Assembly (NCBI GenBank): GCA_943370175.1
Contig: CALRPU020000004.1
Location: 62,001-126,000, forward strand
Length of the DNA stretch: 64,000 nt
Source: Ideonella_A intermedia_A
GTDB lineage: Bacteria; Pseudomonadota; Gammaproteobacteria; Burkholderiales; Burkholderiaceae_C
Direction: 5' to 3'
The notes beneath the pieces are model-generated. The model worked only from the letters and a program-made list of their open reading frames with translations, searched no databases and was not told where the DNA came from. A program made the position numbers and the translations under genes. Of the stretch, positions 56,509 to 64,000 are shown piece by piece (position 1 is the first letter of the stretch; every line of letters begins with the position of its first letter).

Positions 56509-57146
56509 CCCTCACCCCCACGTCAACGATCAGGCGCGGCATCGCCTTGGCCATGGTCGCGGCGTCTGCAGCCGCATGGTGTCCGTTGGCCCATGCCCAG
56601 AGCACGCCGGCCAAGAAAGAGTTGATCGCCAAGCTCATTCAGCTGCAAACCCCGGGCATCGAGCAACTGGCCCGCAGCTTGGTTGAACAGCCGGCGGCGC
56701 AGTTGCTGCGCGAAGCCGCTCAGGTGCTGCAGACGCGCGTCGCACCAGAGCAACGCGACGCCACCGCCAAGAAGATCCAGGACAGCGCCAAGAAGTACGT
56801 CGACGAGGCCGCCCCCCTGTTGCGCGACCGCGCGCTCAAGCTCGCGCCAACCACCCTCGGCGCGGCCTACGATGAGAAGTTCAGCGAAGAAGAGCTCAAG
56901 CAGCTGCTGGCCTGGCTGGACTCGCCGTTGAACAAGAAGTACCAACAGGTGACCCCGGACTTGCAAAACGCATTCGTGCAAAAGCTCGTGGCCGACGCGC
57001 GCCCGGTGGTCGACCCCAAGCTGCAGACACTGGACCAATCCATCCGCACGGCGCTTGGCCTGCCCCCGGCGCAGCCGACCTCGCCCCCGCCGGCGAGAGC
57101 GTCCGCACCCAAAGCCCCGACCGGCGGCGCCTCCGGCGGCAAGTGA
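56505..57146 (+). CDS. Exported DUF2059 protein
   Basis: A 213-residue protein if started at the TTG that overlaps the gyrA stop. A signal peptide (TIRRGIALAMVAASAAAWCP, cut after AHA) leads to DUF2059 helices: KKELIAKLIQLQTPGIEQLA, then YDEKFSEEELKQLLAWLDSP, LNKKYQQVTPDLQNAF. The C-terminus is Pro/Ala-rich. DUF2059 proteins are periplasmic with no known activity. A later start at Met19 would spoil the signal peptide. It stands in the place where serC is found in many relatives, between gyrA and pheA. Confidence 0.78.
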   Translation: MTLTPTSTIRRGIALAMVAASAAAWCPLAHAQSTPAKKELIAKLIQLQTPGIEQLARSLVEQPAAQLLREAAQVLQTRVAPEQRDATAKKIQDSAKKYVDEAAPLLRDRALKLAPTTLGAAYDEKFSEEELKQLLAWLDSPLNKKYQQVTPDLQNAFVQKLVADARPVVDPKLQTLDQSIRTALGLPPAQPTSPPPARASAPKAPTGGASGGK

Positions 57147-57193
57147 CCGCAGGCCGCAACGCCCCACCCATTGCCGAATTGAGCTCAACGTCC

Positions 57194-58300
57194 ATGGCAG
57201 ACACGACGCCCCCGACCCACCCCGCGCTGCTTGCCCTGCGCGAGCGCATCGACGCCGTGGACGTCGAACTGCTCAGCCTGCTGAACCGCCGGGCGGCGTT
57301 GGCGCAGGAGGTGGGCGAGGTCAAGAAGCACGAGGGCTCGCCGGCCTTCCGGCCCGAGCGCGAGGCGCAGGTCATCGACGGCATGAAGCGCCGCAACGCC
57401 GGTCCGCTGCTGCGTGACAGCGTGGCGCCCATCTGGCGCGAAATCATGTCGGCCTGCCGCGCACTGGAGTCGCCCACGCGGGTGGCCTACCTCGGGCCGG
57501 CGGGCACGTTCAGCGAAGAAGCGGCCCTGGGGTTTTTCGGATCGTCGATCACGCGCGTCTTGTGCGCCAATGCCGACGAGGTGTTTCACGCGACGAGTGC
57601 CGGCGCGGCCGACTTTGGTGTGGTGCCAGTGGAGAACTCGAGCGAAGGGGTGGTCACCCGCTCGCTCGACTTGTTCCTGACCACGCCGCTGATCATCATC
57701 GGCGAAACCAGCCTGTACGTGCGCCACAACCTGCTGCGCAAAGACAACAGCGCATCCGGCATCGAGGCGGTGTGCGCCCACCCGCAAGCGCTGGCCCAAT
57801 GCCACGGGTGGCTCAGCCATCACCTGCCTCTGGCGGAACGGCGTCCGGTGTCCAGCAACGCGGAAGGCGCTCGGCTTGCCAGCCAGGATGCGCGCCTGGC
57901 CGGCATCGCCAGCACGCGCGCGGCCACCGAATTCGGCCTCCACGTGGTGTCTCCAGCGATTCAGGACGATGCCCACAACCGAACCCGGTTTGCCATCGTC
58001 GCCCACCCGGAAAAGCACCCGCAACCCAAGGCCTCAGGCAACGATTGCACCAGCCTCGTGGTCTCTGTCCCCAACAAGCCGGGGGCCGTGCACGACCTGC
58101 TGTCGCCGCTGAAGGAACACGGCGTGTCGATGACCCGGTTCGAGTCCCGCCCGGCCCGCTCGGGCCAGTGGGAGTACTACTTCTACATCGACCTGCAAGG
58201 CCACCCCGACCAGCGCCACGTGGCGGCGGCCCTGAGCGAGCTGCGCGAGGCCTGTGCCTTCTTCAAGGTGCTCGGGACCTACCCCATCGACAGCCATTGA
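57194..58300 (+). CDS. pheA: Bifunctional chorismate mutase / prephenate dehydratase
   Basis: A 368-residue enzyme that converts chorismate through prephenate to phenylpyruvate for phenylalanine. The chorismate mutase part is residues 10-95 (LRERIDAVDVELLSLLNRRA), the dehydratase about 100-280 (VAYLGPAGTFSEEAALGFFG, VPVENSSEGVVTRSLDLF), and the ACT regulatory domain follows (SLVVSVPNKPGAVHDLLSPL and FESRP), which should bind Phe. Length normal. tyrA begins 5 bp downstream. hisC, usual between pheA and tyrA in relatives, is missing. Confidence 0.96.
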   Translation: MADTTPPTHPALLALRERIDAVDVELLSLLNRRAALAQEVGEVKKHEGSPAFRPEREAQVIDGMKRRNAGPLLRDSVAPIWREIMSACRALESPTRVAYLGPAGTFSEEAALGFFGSSITRVLCANADEVFHATSAGAADFGVVPVENSSEGVVTRSLDLFLTTPLIIIGETSLYVRHNLLRKDNSASGIEAVCAHPQALAQCHGWLSHHLPLAERRPVSSNAEGARLASQDARLAGIASTRAATEFGLHVVSPAIQDDAHNRTRFAIVAHPEKHPQPKASGNDCTSLVVSVPNKPGAVHDLLSPLKEHGVSMTRFESRPARSGQWEYYFYIDLQGHPDQRHVAAALSELREACAFFKVLGTYPIDSH

Positions 58301-58305
58301 CCGCC

Positions 58306-59211
58306 GTGACCGACGTCTCCGTTCTCCACGTGAAGCGCCTGGCCGTGATTGGTTGCGGCCTGATCGGCGGGTCGTTCGCACTCGCCATGAAGGGCGCCGG
58401 GCTGGTCGACTCGGTCATTGGCCTGAGCAACTCCACGCGATCCCTCGACAAGGCCCGCGCGCTGGGTGTGATCGACGAAGCAGCGGCCAGCCCGGGTGAA
58501 GCCGCCGAGGGCGCCGACGTCATCCTCGTGTCGGTGCCGGTAGCCGCCACCGAGGCCGTGTTGCGCGGCGTGCGGGACGTGATGCGCCACGACGCCCTGT
58601 TGATGGACGTGGGCAGCACCAAGCGCGACGTGGTCGACACCGCGCGGCGCGTGCTTCGCGAGCGCCTGATGAACTTCGTTCCTGCGCACCCCATCGCCGG
58701 CAAGGAGGTCGCCGGCGTCGAACACGCGGACGCCCGCCTGTACCAATCGCGGCAGGTCATCCTCACGCCCATTGGCCAGACCAGCCCAGGCCTGCTGCGC
58801 ACCGCTGAGGCCCTCTGGCAGGCTGTCGGCGCCCAGGTCCGTCAGATGTCGCCCGAGAACCACGACGCGACATTCGCCGCCGTCAGCCACTTGCCACACC
58901 TGCTTGCGTTCGCCTACTTCAACGCCATGCTGGGCCAGCCGGCCGGGGCGGACTATCTGGCGATGGGAGGGCCGGGATTCCGCGACTTCACCCGCATCGC
59001 AGCGAGCGACCCCACGGTTTGGCGAGACATTCTCTCGGCCAACCGCGAAGAAGTGCTCAAGCAGTCGCAACGTTTCCGCCATGCCTTGGAGGCCATGGAG
59101 CACGTGATGCGAAGCAACAACCTCGAGGCCCTGGAGGGCCTGATCCGGATTGCCTCCGACGGCCGTGCCCACTGGCAACCCGCCGGTGGCAAGCGCAACA
59201 CCGACCGCTGA
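58306..59211 (+). CDS. tyrA: Prephenate dehydrogenase
   Basis: A 301-residue NAD(P)-dependent enzyme making 4-hydroxyphenylpyruvate (or tyrosine, if arogenate is used). The Rossmann loop is VIGCGLIGGSFALAMKGAG, followed by DVGSTKRDVVD and VPAHPIAGKEVAGVEHA, which carries the catalytic His. GTG 58306 is chosen; a TTG at 58297 overlaps the pheA stop. No chorismate mutase or ACT domain is fused. Immediately downstream of pheA, upstream of aroA-cmk (66 bp). Substrate preference cannot be seen from sequence. Confidence 0.94.
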   Translation: MTDVSVLHVKRLAVIGCGLIGGSFALAMKGAGLVDSVIGLSNSTRSLDKARALGVIDEAAASPGEAAEGADVILVSVPVAATEAVLRGVRDVMRHDALLMDVGSTKRDVVDTARRVLRERLMNFVPAHPIAGKEVAGVEHADARLYQSRQVILTPIGQTSPGLLRTAEALWQAVGAQVRQMSPENHDATFAAVSHLPHLLAFAYFNAMLGQPAGADYLAMGGPGFRDFTRIAASDPTVWRDILSANREEVLKQSQRFRHALEAMEHVMRSNNLEALEGLIRIASDGRAHWQPAGGKRNTDR

Positions 59212-59277
59212 ACGACCAATCGACCGAACGACCGAACTGCCGCGCGGCAGCAAGTGCCACGGCGAGTAGCCCCCACG

Positions 59278-61287
59278 ATGTACCAGACCCAGTTTCTCGA
59301 CCTTCCCCCAATGCAGACGGTGAGGGGAACCATTCGGCTTCCCGGCTCCAAGAGCATCTCGAACCGGGTACTGCTGCTGGCGGGCCTGAGTGCGGGCACG
59401 ACCTTGGTTCAGGATCTGCTCGACTCCGACGACACGCGGGTCATGCTGGACGCGCTCCGCCAACTCGGCTGCAGCGTCAACACCCGGTCGGACGGCGTGC
59501 ACATCACGGGTCTTGGTGGCCGCCTGAGCACGCGGCAAGCCGATCTGTTCCTGGGCAACGCAGGCACCGCGATGCGCCCCCTGACGGCGGCATTGGCCTT
59601 GCTCGCCGCCACCCAAGGCGGTGACTTTCGGCTGCGGGGCGTGGCGCGCATGCACGAACGGCCGATCGGCGACCTGGTCGATGCCTTGCGGCAATTGGGG
59701 TGTCGTGTCGACTGCCTTGGTACCGAGGGCTTTCCGCCGCTGCACCTGCTGCCAGGCGGGTCGGTGATGGCCGGCTCAGCCCCGATCCGGGTCCGCGGTG
59801 ACGTGTCCAGTCAGTTCCTGACCGCACTGCTGCTGGCCCTGCCCCTCGTGTGCGCGGAGTCCGACCGCGTGATCGAGGTGGAAGGCGAGCTCATCTCGAA
59901 GCCGTACATCGAAATCACCTTGAACCTGCTGAATCGTTTCGGCGTGGCGGTGCAGCGCCATGGCTGGGAGCGGTTCGTGCTGCCCAAAGGCAGCACCTAC
60001 ACCTCGCCGGGCACAGTGCGGATCGAGGGCGACGCGTCATCGGCTTCGTACTTCATCGCCTTGGGCGCCTTGGCGGCCACCGAGGCGCCGCTGCGCATCG
60101 AGGGCGTCGGCGAAGACTCGATTCAGGGCGACATCCGCTTTGCCGACGCCGCGCGGGCCATGGGCGCGCAAGTGACGATGGGCCCAGGATGGATGGAAGT
60201 GCGGCGCGGGCAGTTTCCGCTTGCGCCCATCCACATCGACTGCAACCACATCCCCGACGCGGCCATGACGCTCGCGGTGATGGCGCTGTTCGCCGACGGC
60301 AGCAGCCGGCTGGACAACATCGCCAGCTGGCGCGTGAAGGAAACCGACCGCATCGCGGCGATGGCCACCGAATTGCGCAAGCTCGGCGCCACGGTGGTTG
60401 AGGGTGCCGACCACCTCGTCATCACGCCACCCACCGCCTGGCGCGCCGCGCGCATCCACACCTACGACGACCACCGCATGGCCATGTGCCTGTCGCTCGC
60501 GGCGTTCAACGGGTTGCGCACCGACACGCCGGTGGGCGTGCGCATCCTCGACCCGCGGTGCGTGGGCAAAACCTTCCCGGACTACTTTGAGGCCCTGTTC
60601 GGCTTGGCGCGCGCCGACCTGGCCGACATCCCTGTGCTGACCATCGACGGACCCACCGCGTCGGGCAAAGGCACCGTCGCCAGCGCCGTGGCGCAGCGCC
60701 TGGGCTATCACTTCCTCGACTCGGGCGCGGTCTACCGCGCCACGGCGCTGGCGGCCATGAACGCTGGCGTGGCGGCCGATGACGCCAAGGGGCTGACCGC
60801 CCTGGCCGAAGGTCTGGACCTTCACTTCGAGGGCCCTGCGATCTGGCTGTCTGGCGTTGACGTCACCGACGCGCTGCGCGACGAAGCCGTGGGGGCCTTG
60901 GCGTCCAAGGTGTCGGGGCTGCCATCGGTGCGCGAGGCCCTGCGCCAACGTCAATTGGCCTTCCACCGCCTGCCAGGCCTGGTGGCCGATGGGCGCGACA
61001 TGGGCACGGCCATCTTCCCGGGTGCCGCCCTGAAGATCTTCCTGACGGCAAGCGCGGCCACGCGGGCCGAGCGCCGGCATAAGCAGTTGATTTCGAAGGG
61101 AATTGCCGCTAACATCGACGACCTCCGTGCGGAGCTTGAGGCGCGAGACTTGCGGGACAAAACCCGCGCGGCGTCGCCTCTCAAGCCTGCCGAAGACGCG
61201 GTGCTGCTGGACAACACGTCCTTGTCGGTCGATGAATCGGTCGAGTGGGTGTTGGCGGTTTGGCAGCAACGCAGTTCGTTCGACTGA
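59278..61287 (+). CDS. aroA-cmk: Fused EPSP synthase and cytidylate kinase
   Basis: A 669-residue two-domain enzyme. Residues 1-445 are 3-phosphoshikimate 1-carboxyvinyltransferase (LPGSKSISNRVLLLAGLSAG, FLGNAGTAMRPLTAALA, DDHRMAMCLSLAAF), which makes EPSP in the shikimate pathway. Residues 455-665 are cytidylate kinase (TIDGPTASGKGTVASAVAQR with the P-loop, HFLDSGAVYRATALAAM, LVADGRDMGTAIFPGA). The linker is short (FGLARADLADIPVLT) and no stop lies between the parts, so it is one product. The fusion is known in some Burkholderiales. ATG 59278 is preferred over GTG 59254. rpsA follows, as cmk-rpsA does widely. Confidence 0.93.
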   Translation: MYQTQFLDLPPMQTVRGTIRLPGSKSISNRVLLLAGLSAGTTLVQDLLDSDDTRVMLDALRQLGCSVNTRSDGVHITGLGGRLSTRQADLFLGNAGTAMRPLTAALALLAATQGGDFRLRGVARMHERPIGDLVDALRQLGCRVDCLGTEGFPPLHLLPGGSVMAGSAPIRVRGDVSSQFLTALLLALPLVCAESDRVIEVEGELISKPYIEITLNLLNRFGVAVQRHGWERFVLPKGSTYTSPGTVRIEGDASSASYFIALGALAATEAPLRIEGVGEDSIQGDIRFADAARAMGAQVTMGPGWMEVRRGQFPLAPIHIDCNHIPDAAMTLAVMALFADGSSRLDNIASWRVKETDRIAAMATELRKLGATVVEGADHLVITPPTAWRAARIHTYDDHRMAMCLSLAAFNGLRTDTPVGVRILDPRCVGKTFPDYFEALFGLARADLADIPVLTIDGPTASGKGTVASAVAQRLGYHFLDSGAVYRATALAAMNAGVAADDAKGLTALAEGLDLHFEGPAIWLSGVDVTDALRDEAVGALASKVSGLPSVREALRQRQLAFHRLPGLVADGRDMGTAIFPGAALKIFLTASAATRAERRHKQLISKGIAANIDDLRAELEARDLRDKTRAASPLKPAEDAVLLDNTSLSVDESVEWVLAVWQQRSSFD

Positions 61288-61449
61288 TGGGCCCGGCTTG
61301 GTCGGGTGCATTGGTCGGGCAACACCGGCCGAAAGGCCGCAAGGCCCGTCGATTCCCCTCAGTGCCATCCTTCAAGGCACGCTGAACCGGCGGTTGTTTC
61401 ACCCCCAACCCCCGCGGCTCGTTTTCACCTGCCGCCGCTGAAAGTCCTC

Positions 61450-63165
61450 ATGCCACAAACCCAGATGCCCGCCACCGAGGGCATGGAATCCTTCGCCGCC
61501 CTCTTTGAGGAATCGCTGAAGAGCTCTGACATGCGAGCCGGCGAAGTCATTTCCGCCGAAGTGGTCCGCGTCGAGCACAACTTCGTGGTGGTCAACGCCG
61601 GCCTCAAGTCCGAAGCCTACGTGCCCATCGAAGAATTCAAGAACGACCAGGGCGAGCTAGAAGTCCAGGTCGGTGACTTCGTGTCGGTGGCCATCGACGC
61701 CATCGAGAACGGCTACGGCGACACGATCCTGTCGCGTGACAAGGCCAAGCGCCTGGCGTCGTGGATGTCGCTGGAAACCTCGCTCGAGTCCGGCGAGTTC
61801 GTCACCGGCACGGTGAACGGCAAGGTCAAGGGCGGCCTCACGGTGCTGGTCAACGGCATCCGCGCCTTCCTGCCCGGTTCGCTGCTCGACACGCGTCCGG
61901 TCAAGGACATGAGCCCGTTCGAGGGCAAGACCATGGAGTTCAAGGTCATCAAGCTCGACCGCAAGCGCAACAACGTCGTGTTGTCGCGCCGCGCCGTGGT
62001 CGAAGCCTCGATGGGCGAAGAACGCGCCAAGCTGCTGGAAACCCTGTCCGAAGGCGCCATCGTCAACGGCGTGGTCAAGAACATCACCGAATACGGTGCG
62101 TTCGTCGACCTCGGCGGCATCGACGGCCTGCTGCACATCACTGACATGGCCTGGCGCCGTGTCCGCCACCCGAGCGAAGTCGTTCAGGTCGGCCAGGAAC
62201 TGCAGGCCAAGGTCCTCAAGTTCGACGCCGAGAAGAACCGCGTCAGCCTGGGCATCAAGCAACTGGGCGACGACCCGTGGCACGGCGTGAGCCGCCGCTA
62301 CCCGAACAGCACCCGCCTGTTCGGCAAGATCACGAACATCGCCGACTACGGCGCCTTCGTCGAGATCGAACCGGGCATCGAAGGCCTGGTGCACGTCTCG
62401 GAAATGGACTGGACCAACAAGAACGTGGCCCCGTCCAAGATCGTCTCGCTGGGCGAAGAAGTCGAAGTCATGGTCCTCGAGATCGACGAAGACAAGCGCC
62501 GCATCAGCCTGGGCATGAAGCAATGCAAGGCCAACCCGTGGGAAGAGTTCTCGACCACGGTGCAGCGTGGTGACCGCGTCAAGGGCCCGGTCAAGTCGAT
62601 CACCGACTTCGGCGTGTTCGTCGGCCTGGCCGCGGGCATCGACGGCCTGGTGCACCTGTCCGACCTGTCCTGGCACGAGCCGGGCGAAGCGGCCGTTCGC
62701 AACTACAAGAAGGGCCAAGAAGTCGAAGCGATCGTGCTGGCCGTCGACGTGGAGCGCGAGCGCATTTCGCTGGGCATCAAGCAACTCGACAGCGACCCGT
62801 TCACCAGCTACACCTCGGTGAACGACCGGGGCCAGATCGTCAGCGGCAAGGTCAAGACCGTCGACGCCCGTGGCGCCGAGATCCAGCTGAACGACGACGT
62901 GACCGGCTACCTGCGCGCCTCGGAAATCTCCCGCGACCGCGTGGAAGACGCCCGCAATGTGCTGAAGGAAGGCGACGAAGTCTCCGCCCTGATCATCAAC
63001 ATCGACCGCAAGACGCGCTCGATCCAGCTGTCGATCAAGGCCAAGGACAACGTCGACCAACAGGAAGCCATGCAGCGCCTGTCGCAGTCGAACGAACGCG
63101 AAACCGCCGGCACCACCAGCCTGGGCGCCCTGTTGCGCGCCAAGTTGGACAACCAGAACAACTGA
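61450..63165 (+). CDS. rpsA: 30S ribosomal protein S1
   Basis: A 571-residue protein with six S1 (OB-fold) repeats; the last four carry the RNA-binding pattern, for example NGVVKNITEYGAFVDLGGID and GKITNIADYGAFVEIEPGIE. It recruits mRNA to the ribosome. The C-terminus ends LGALLRAKLDNQNN. ATG 61450 gives MPQTQMPATEGMESFAALFE; the Met at 61483 gives the classic MESFAALFEES start and may be the true one. It is followed by a probable terminator and ihfB. Confidence 0.97.
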   Translation: MPQTQMPATEGMESFAALFEESLKSSDMRAGEVISAEVVRVEHNFVVVNAGLKSEAYVPIEEFKNDQGELEVQVGDFVSVAIDAIENGYGDTILSRDKAKRLASWMSLETSLESGEFVTGTVNGKVKGGLTVLVNGIRAFLPGSLLDTRPVKDMSPFEGKTMEFKVIKLDRKRNNVVLSRRAVVEASMGEERAKLLETLSEGAIVNGVVKNITEYGAFVDLGGIDGLLHITDMAWRRVRHPSEVVQVGQELQAKVLKFDAEKNRVSLGIKQLGDDPWHGVSRRYPNSTRLFGKITNIADYGAFVEIEPGIEGLVHVSEMDWTNKNVAPSKIVSLGEEVEVMVLEIDEDKRRISLGMKQCKANPWEEFSTTVQRGDRVKGPVKSITDFGVFVGLAAGIDGLVHLSDLSWHEPGEAAVRNYKKGQEVEAIVLAVDVERERISLGIKQLDSDPFTSYTSVNDRGQIVSGKVKTVDARGAEIQLNDDVTGYLRASEISRDRVEDARNVLKEGDEVSALIINIDRKTRSIQLSIKAKDNVDQQEAMQRLSQSNERETAGTTSLGALLRAKLDNQNN

Positions 63166-63218
63166 TTGTCTGGTGCCTGAGCGTCGGTCGCCAGCGCGGC
63201 CGGCGCCGAGGTCTCCCG

Positions 63219-63254
63219 ACGGCCATCCCGCCCCTGGGCGAGGTGGCCGTTTTC
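63219..63254 (+). terminator. Hairpin with T-tract between rpsA and ihfB
   Basis: ACGGCCA (63219-63225) pairs with TGGCCGT (63244-63250), with an inner CGCCC / GGGCG pair, and four T follow. It lies 54 bp after the rpsA stop and 20 bp before ihfB. The T-run is short, so partial read-through into ihfB is likely. Confidence 0.6.
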
Positions 63255-63273
63255 ACATCACGCCGCACCGACC

Positions 63274-63591
63274 ATGACCCGTTCCGACCTCGTGGATCTG
63301 TTGGGTGAGCGCTTTCCGCAGCTCACGCACCGTGACACCGAATTCGCCATCAAGACGATCCTGGACAAGATGTCCGACGAGCTCGCGCGTGGGCACCGCA
63401 TCGAGATCCGAGGCTTCGGCAGCTTCGCCATCAGCCGCCGGCCGCCGCGCATGGGGCGCAATCCGCGCTCTGGAGAACAGGTGCTGATTCCGGAGAAACT
63501 GGTCCCTCATTTCAAGCCCGGCAAGGCCCTGCGCGAAGCCGTGGATGCGCACGCCCCCACCGGCGAGGCAGCCAAAGCGGACCCGGTTTGA
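63274..63591 (+). CDS. ihfB: Integration host factor subunit beta
   Basis: A 105-residue DNA-bending protein. MTRSDLVDLLGERFPQLTHR and RIEIRGFGSFAISRRPPRMG followed by RNPRSGEQVLIPEKLVPHFK are the HU/IHF signature with the beta-arm Pro region. The C-terminal 15 residues (APTGEAAKADPV end) are a variable tail. With IhfA (elsewhere) it forms the heterodimer. rpsA-ihfB-lapA order is as in E. coli and other proteobacteria. Confidence 0.96.
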   Translation: MTRSDLVDLLGERFPQLTHRDTEFAIKTILDKMSDELARGHRIEIRGFGSFAISRRPPRMGRNPRSGEQVLIPEKLVPHFKPGKALREAVDAHAPTGEAAKADPV

Positions 63592-63642
63592 AGCGGGGGG
63601 TTGTGGCTGTGCCCTGCGCCTAGAATTCTTGCAGGAGGCGCA

Positions 63643-63954
63643 ATGCGGCTGTTTGTCTGGCTCGGTAGGGCCCTGATCTTCTTCACCTTGTTTGCCTTCG
63701 CGCTGAACAACCAGCAAGAAGCGGCCGTGCGCTGGTTCTTCGGCCACGAGTGGCGCTCGCCGATGGTGTTCATCGTGCTGGCCTCGTTCGCCCTGGGCTG
63801 TGCTTTCGGCGTCTTCGCGATGGTGCCCAGTTGGTGGCGCCACCGACGCGTTGCCCAGCGCATCCAGCGCCAGCCCACCGAGACCCCCTCACCCGCCCCG
63901 TTGGGCACCACCAGGTCGCCCGACACCGAACACCCCCCACGCGATGGACTTTGA
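63643..63954 (+). CDS. lapA: LapA-domain inner membrane protein (DUF1049)
   Basis: A 103-residue membrane protein of the LapA family, involved with LapB in regulating LPS synthesis through LpxC stability. Two helices (RALIFFTLFAFALNNQQEAA and MVFIVLASFALGCAFGVFAM) and a Pro/Thr-rich cytosolic tail. GGAGG lies 4 bp before the ATG and TAGAAT (63621-63626) could be a -10 box. It overlaps lapB by 11 bp. Confidence 0.85.
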   Translation: MRLFVWLGRALIFFTLFAFALNNQQEAAVRWFFGHEWRSPMVFIVLASFALGCAFGVFAMVPSWWRHRRVAQRIQRQPTETPSPAPLGTTRSPDTEHPPRDGL

Positions 63955-64000
63955 CCTGGCTTGGCTGCTGCTGGGCCTGCCGCTCGCCTTCTTCCTTGGC
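63944..64000 (+). CDS. lapB: LapB (YciM) lipopolysaccharide assembly protein, first 19 codons
   Basis: The gene runs off the right edge. The residues MDFDLAWLLLGLPLAFFLG match the N-terminal membrane anchor of LapB, a TPR/rubredoxin protein that directs FtsH to LpxC. It overlaps lapA in another frame and is the expected next gene in this order. Only the anchor is visible. Confidence 0.8.
   Translation, partial: MDFDLAWLLLGLPLAFFLG

Noticed and set aside
1..64000. CRISPR arrays, insertion sequences, integrases, prophage genes
   Set aside because: No regularly spaced repeats, transposase, integrase or phage structural motifs were seen on either strand.

Overview
The window is GC-rich chromosomal DNA from a betaproteobacterium of the order Burkholderiales, most like the Rubrivivax/Leptothrix/Ideonella or Comamonadaceae side of that order. 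This rests on recognisable genes and their order: a fused aroA-cmk gene, the order gyrA-pheA-tyrA-aroA/cmk-rpsA-ihfB-lapA-lapB, a tmRNA with tag ANDSTYALAA, ompA opposite gyrA, and paired acyl-CoA dehydrogenase subunits. It is mostly core chromosome. No insertion sequence, prophage, CRISPR array, tRNA or rRNA gene was found.

Left part (1-14.4 kb). Two secreted metallopeptidase genes (M13 and M36) diverge. A GbsR/MarR-type regulator heads a cyanide-insensitive bd-type quinol oxidase operon, with a tandem palindromic operator-like site in front of it. An orphan GspG-like pseudopilin and a two-transmembrane GGDEF/EAL protein follow; the latter has an apparent one-base frameshift at its extreme 5' end. 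Next come a 49-residue basic protein, an exported SOUL haem-binding protein, and an accessory cluster (lipoprotein, acidic hypothetical protein, integral membrane protein, 24-residue membrane peptide, hemerythrin) separated by two stretches of roughly 440 bp without a convincing gene. A truncated alpha/beta-hydrolase gene abuts the tmRNA gene.

Middle (14.4-38 kb). The leftward block is murB, pterin dehydratase, ubiG, gph and ssrA. The rightward block is yajQ, a retropepsin-like protease, two acyl-CoA dehydrogenase subunits, a P1 peptidase, a lipoprotein hydrolase, an rsuA-type pseudouridine synthase, ribF, ileS and lspA. A leftward, tightly coupled set then encodes a quinone reductase, an exported methyltransferase, an ABC exporter and an acyltransferase-3; its joint function is unknown and it is the best candidate here for an undescribed pathway. 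Two EamA transporters, an SDR oxidoreductase and a DUF2007/zinc-ribbon protein follow.

Right part (38-64 kb). The leftward set is gamma-glutamyltransferase, TctA/TctB (no TctC nearby), LivFGMH (no binding protein nearby), rarA, lolA, ftsK and a Crp/Fnr regulator. The rightward set is trxB and rpmBG, with ompA convergent to rpmG, then gyrA, a DUF2059 protein, pheA, tyrA, aroA-cmk, rpsA, ihfB, lapA and the first codons of lapB. The last block couples aromatic amino-acid synthesis, nucleotide metabolism and translation. Coupling by 1-4 bp stop/start overlaps, often with GTG starts, is common throughout.
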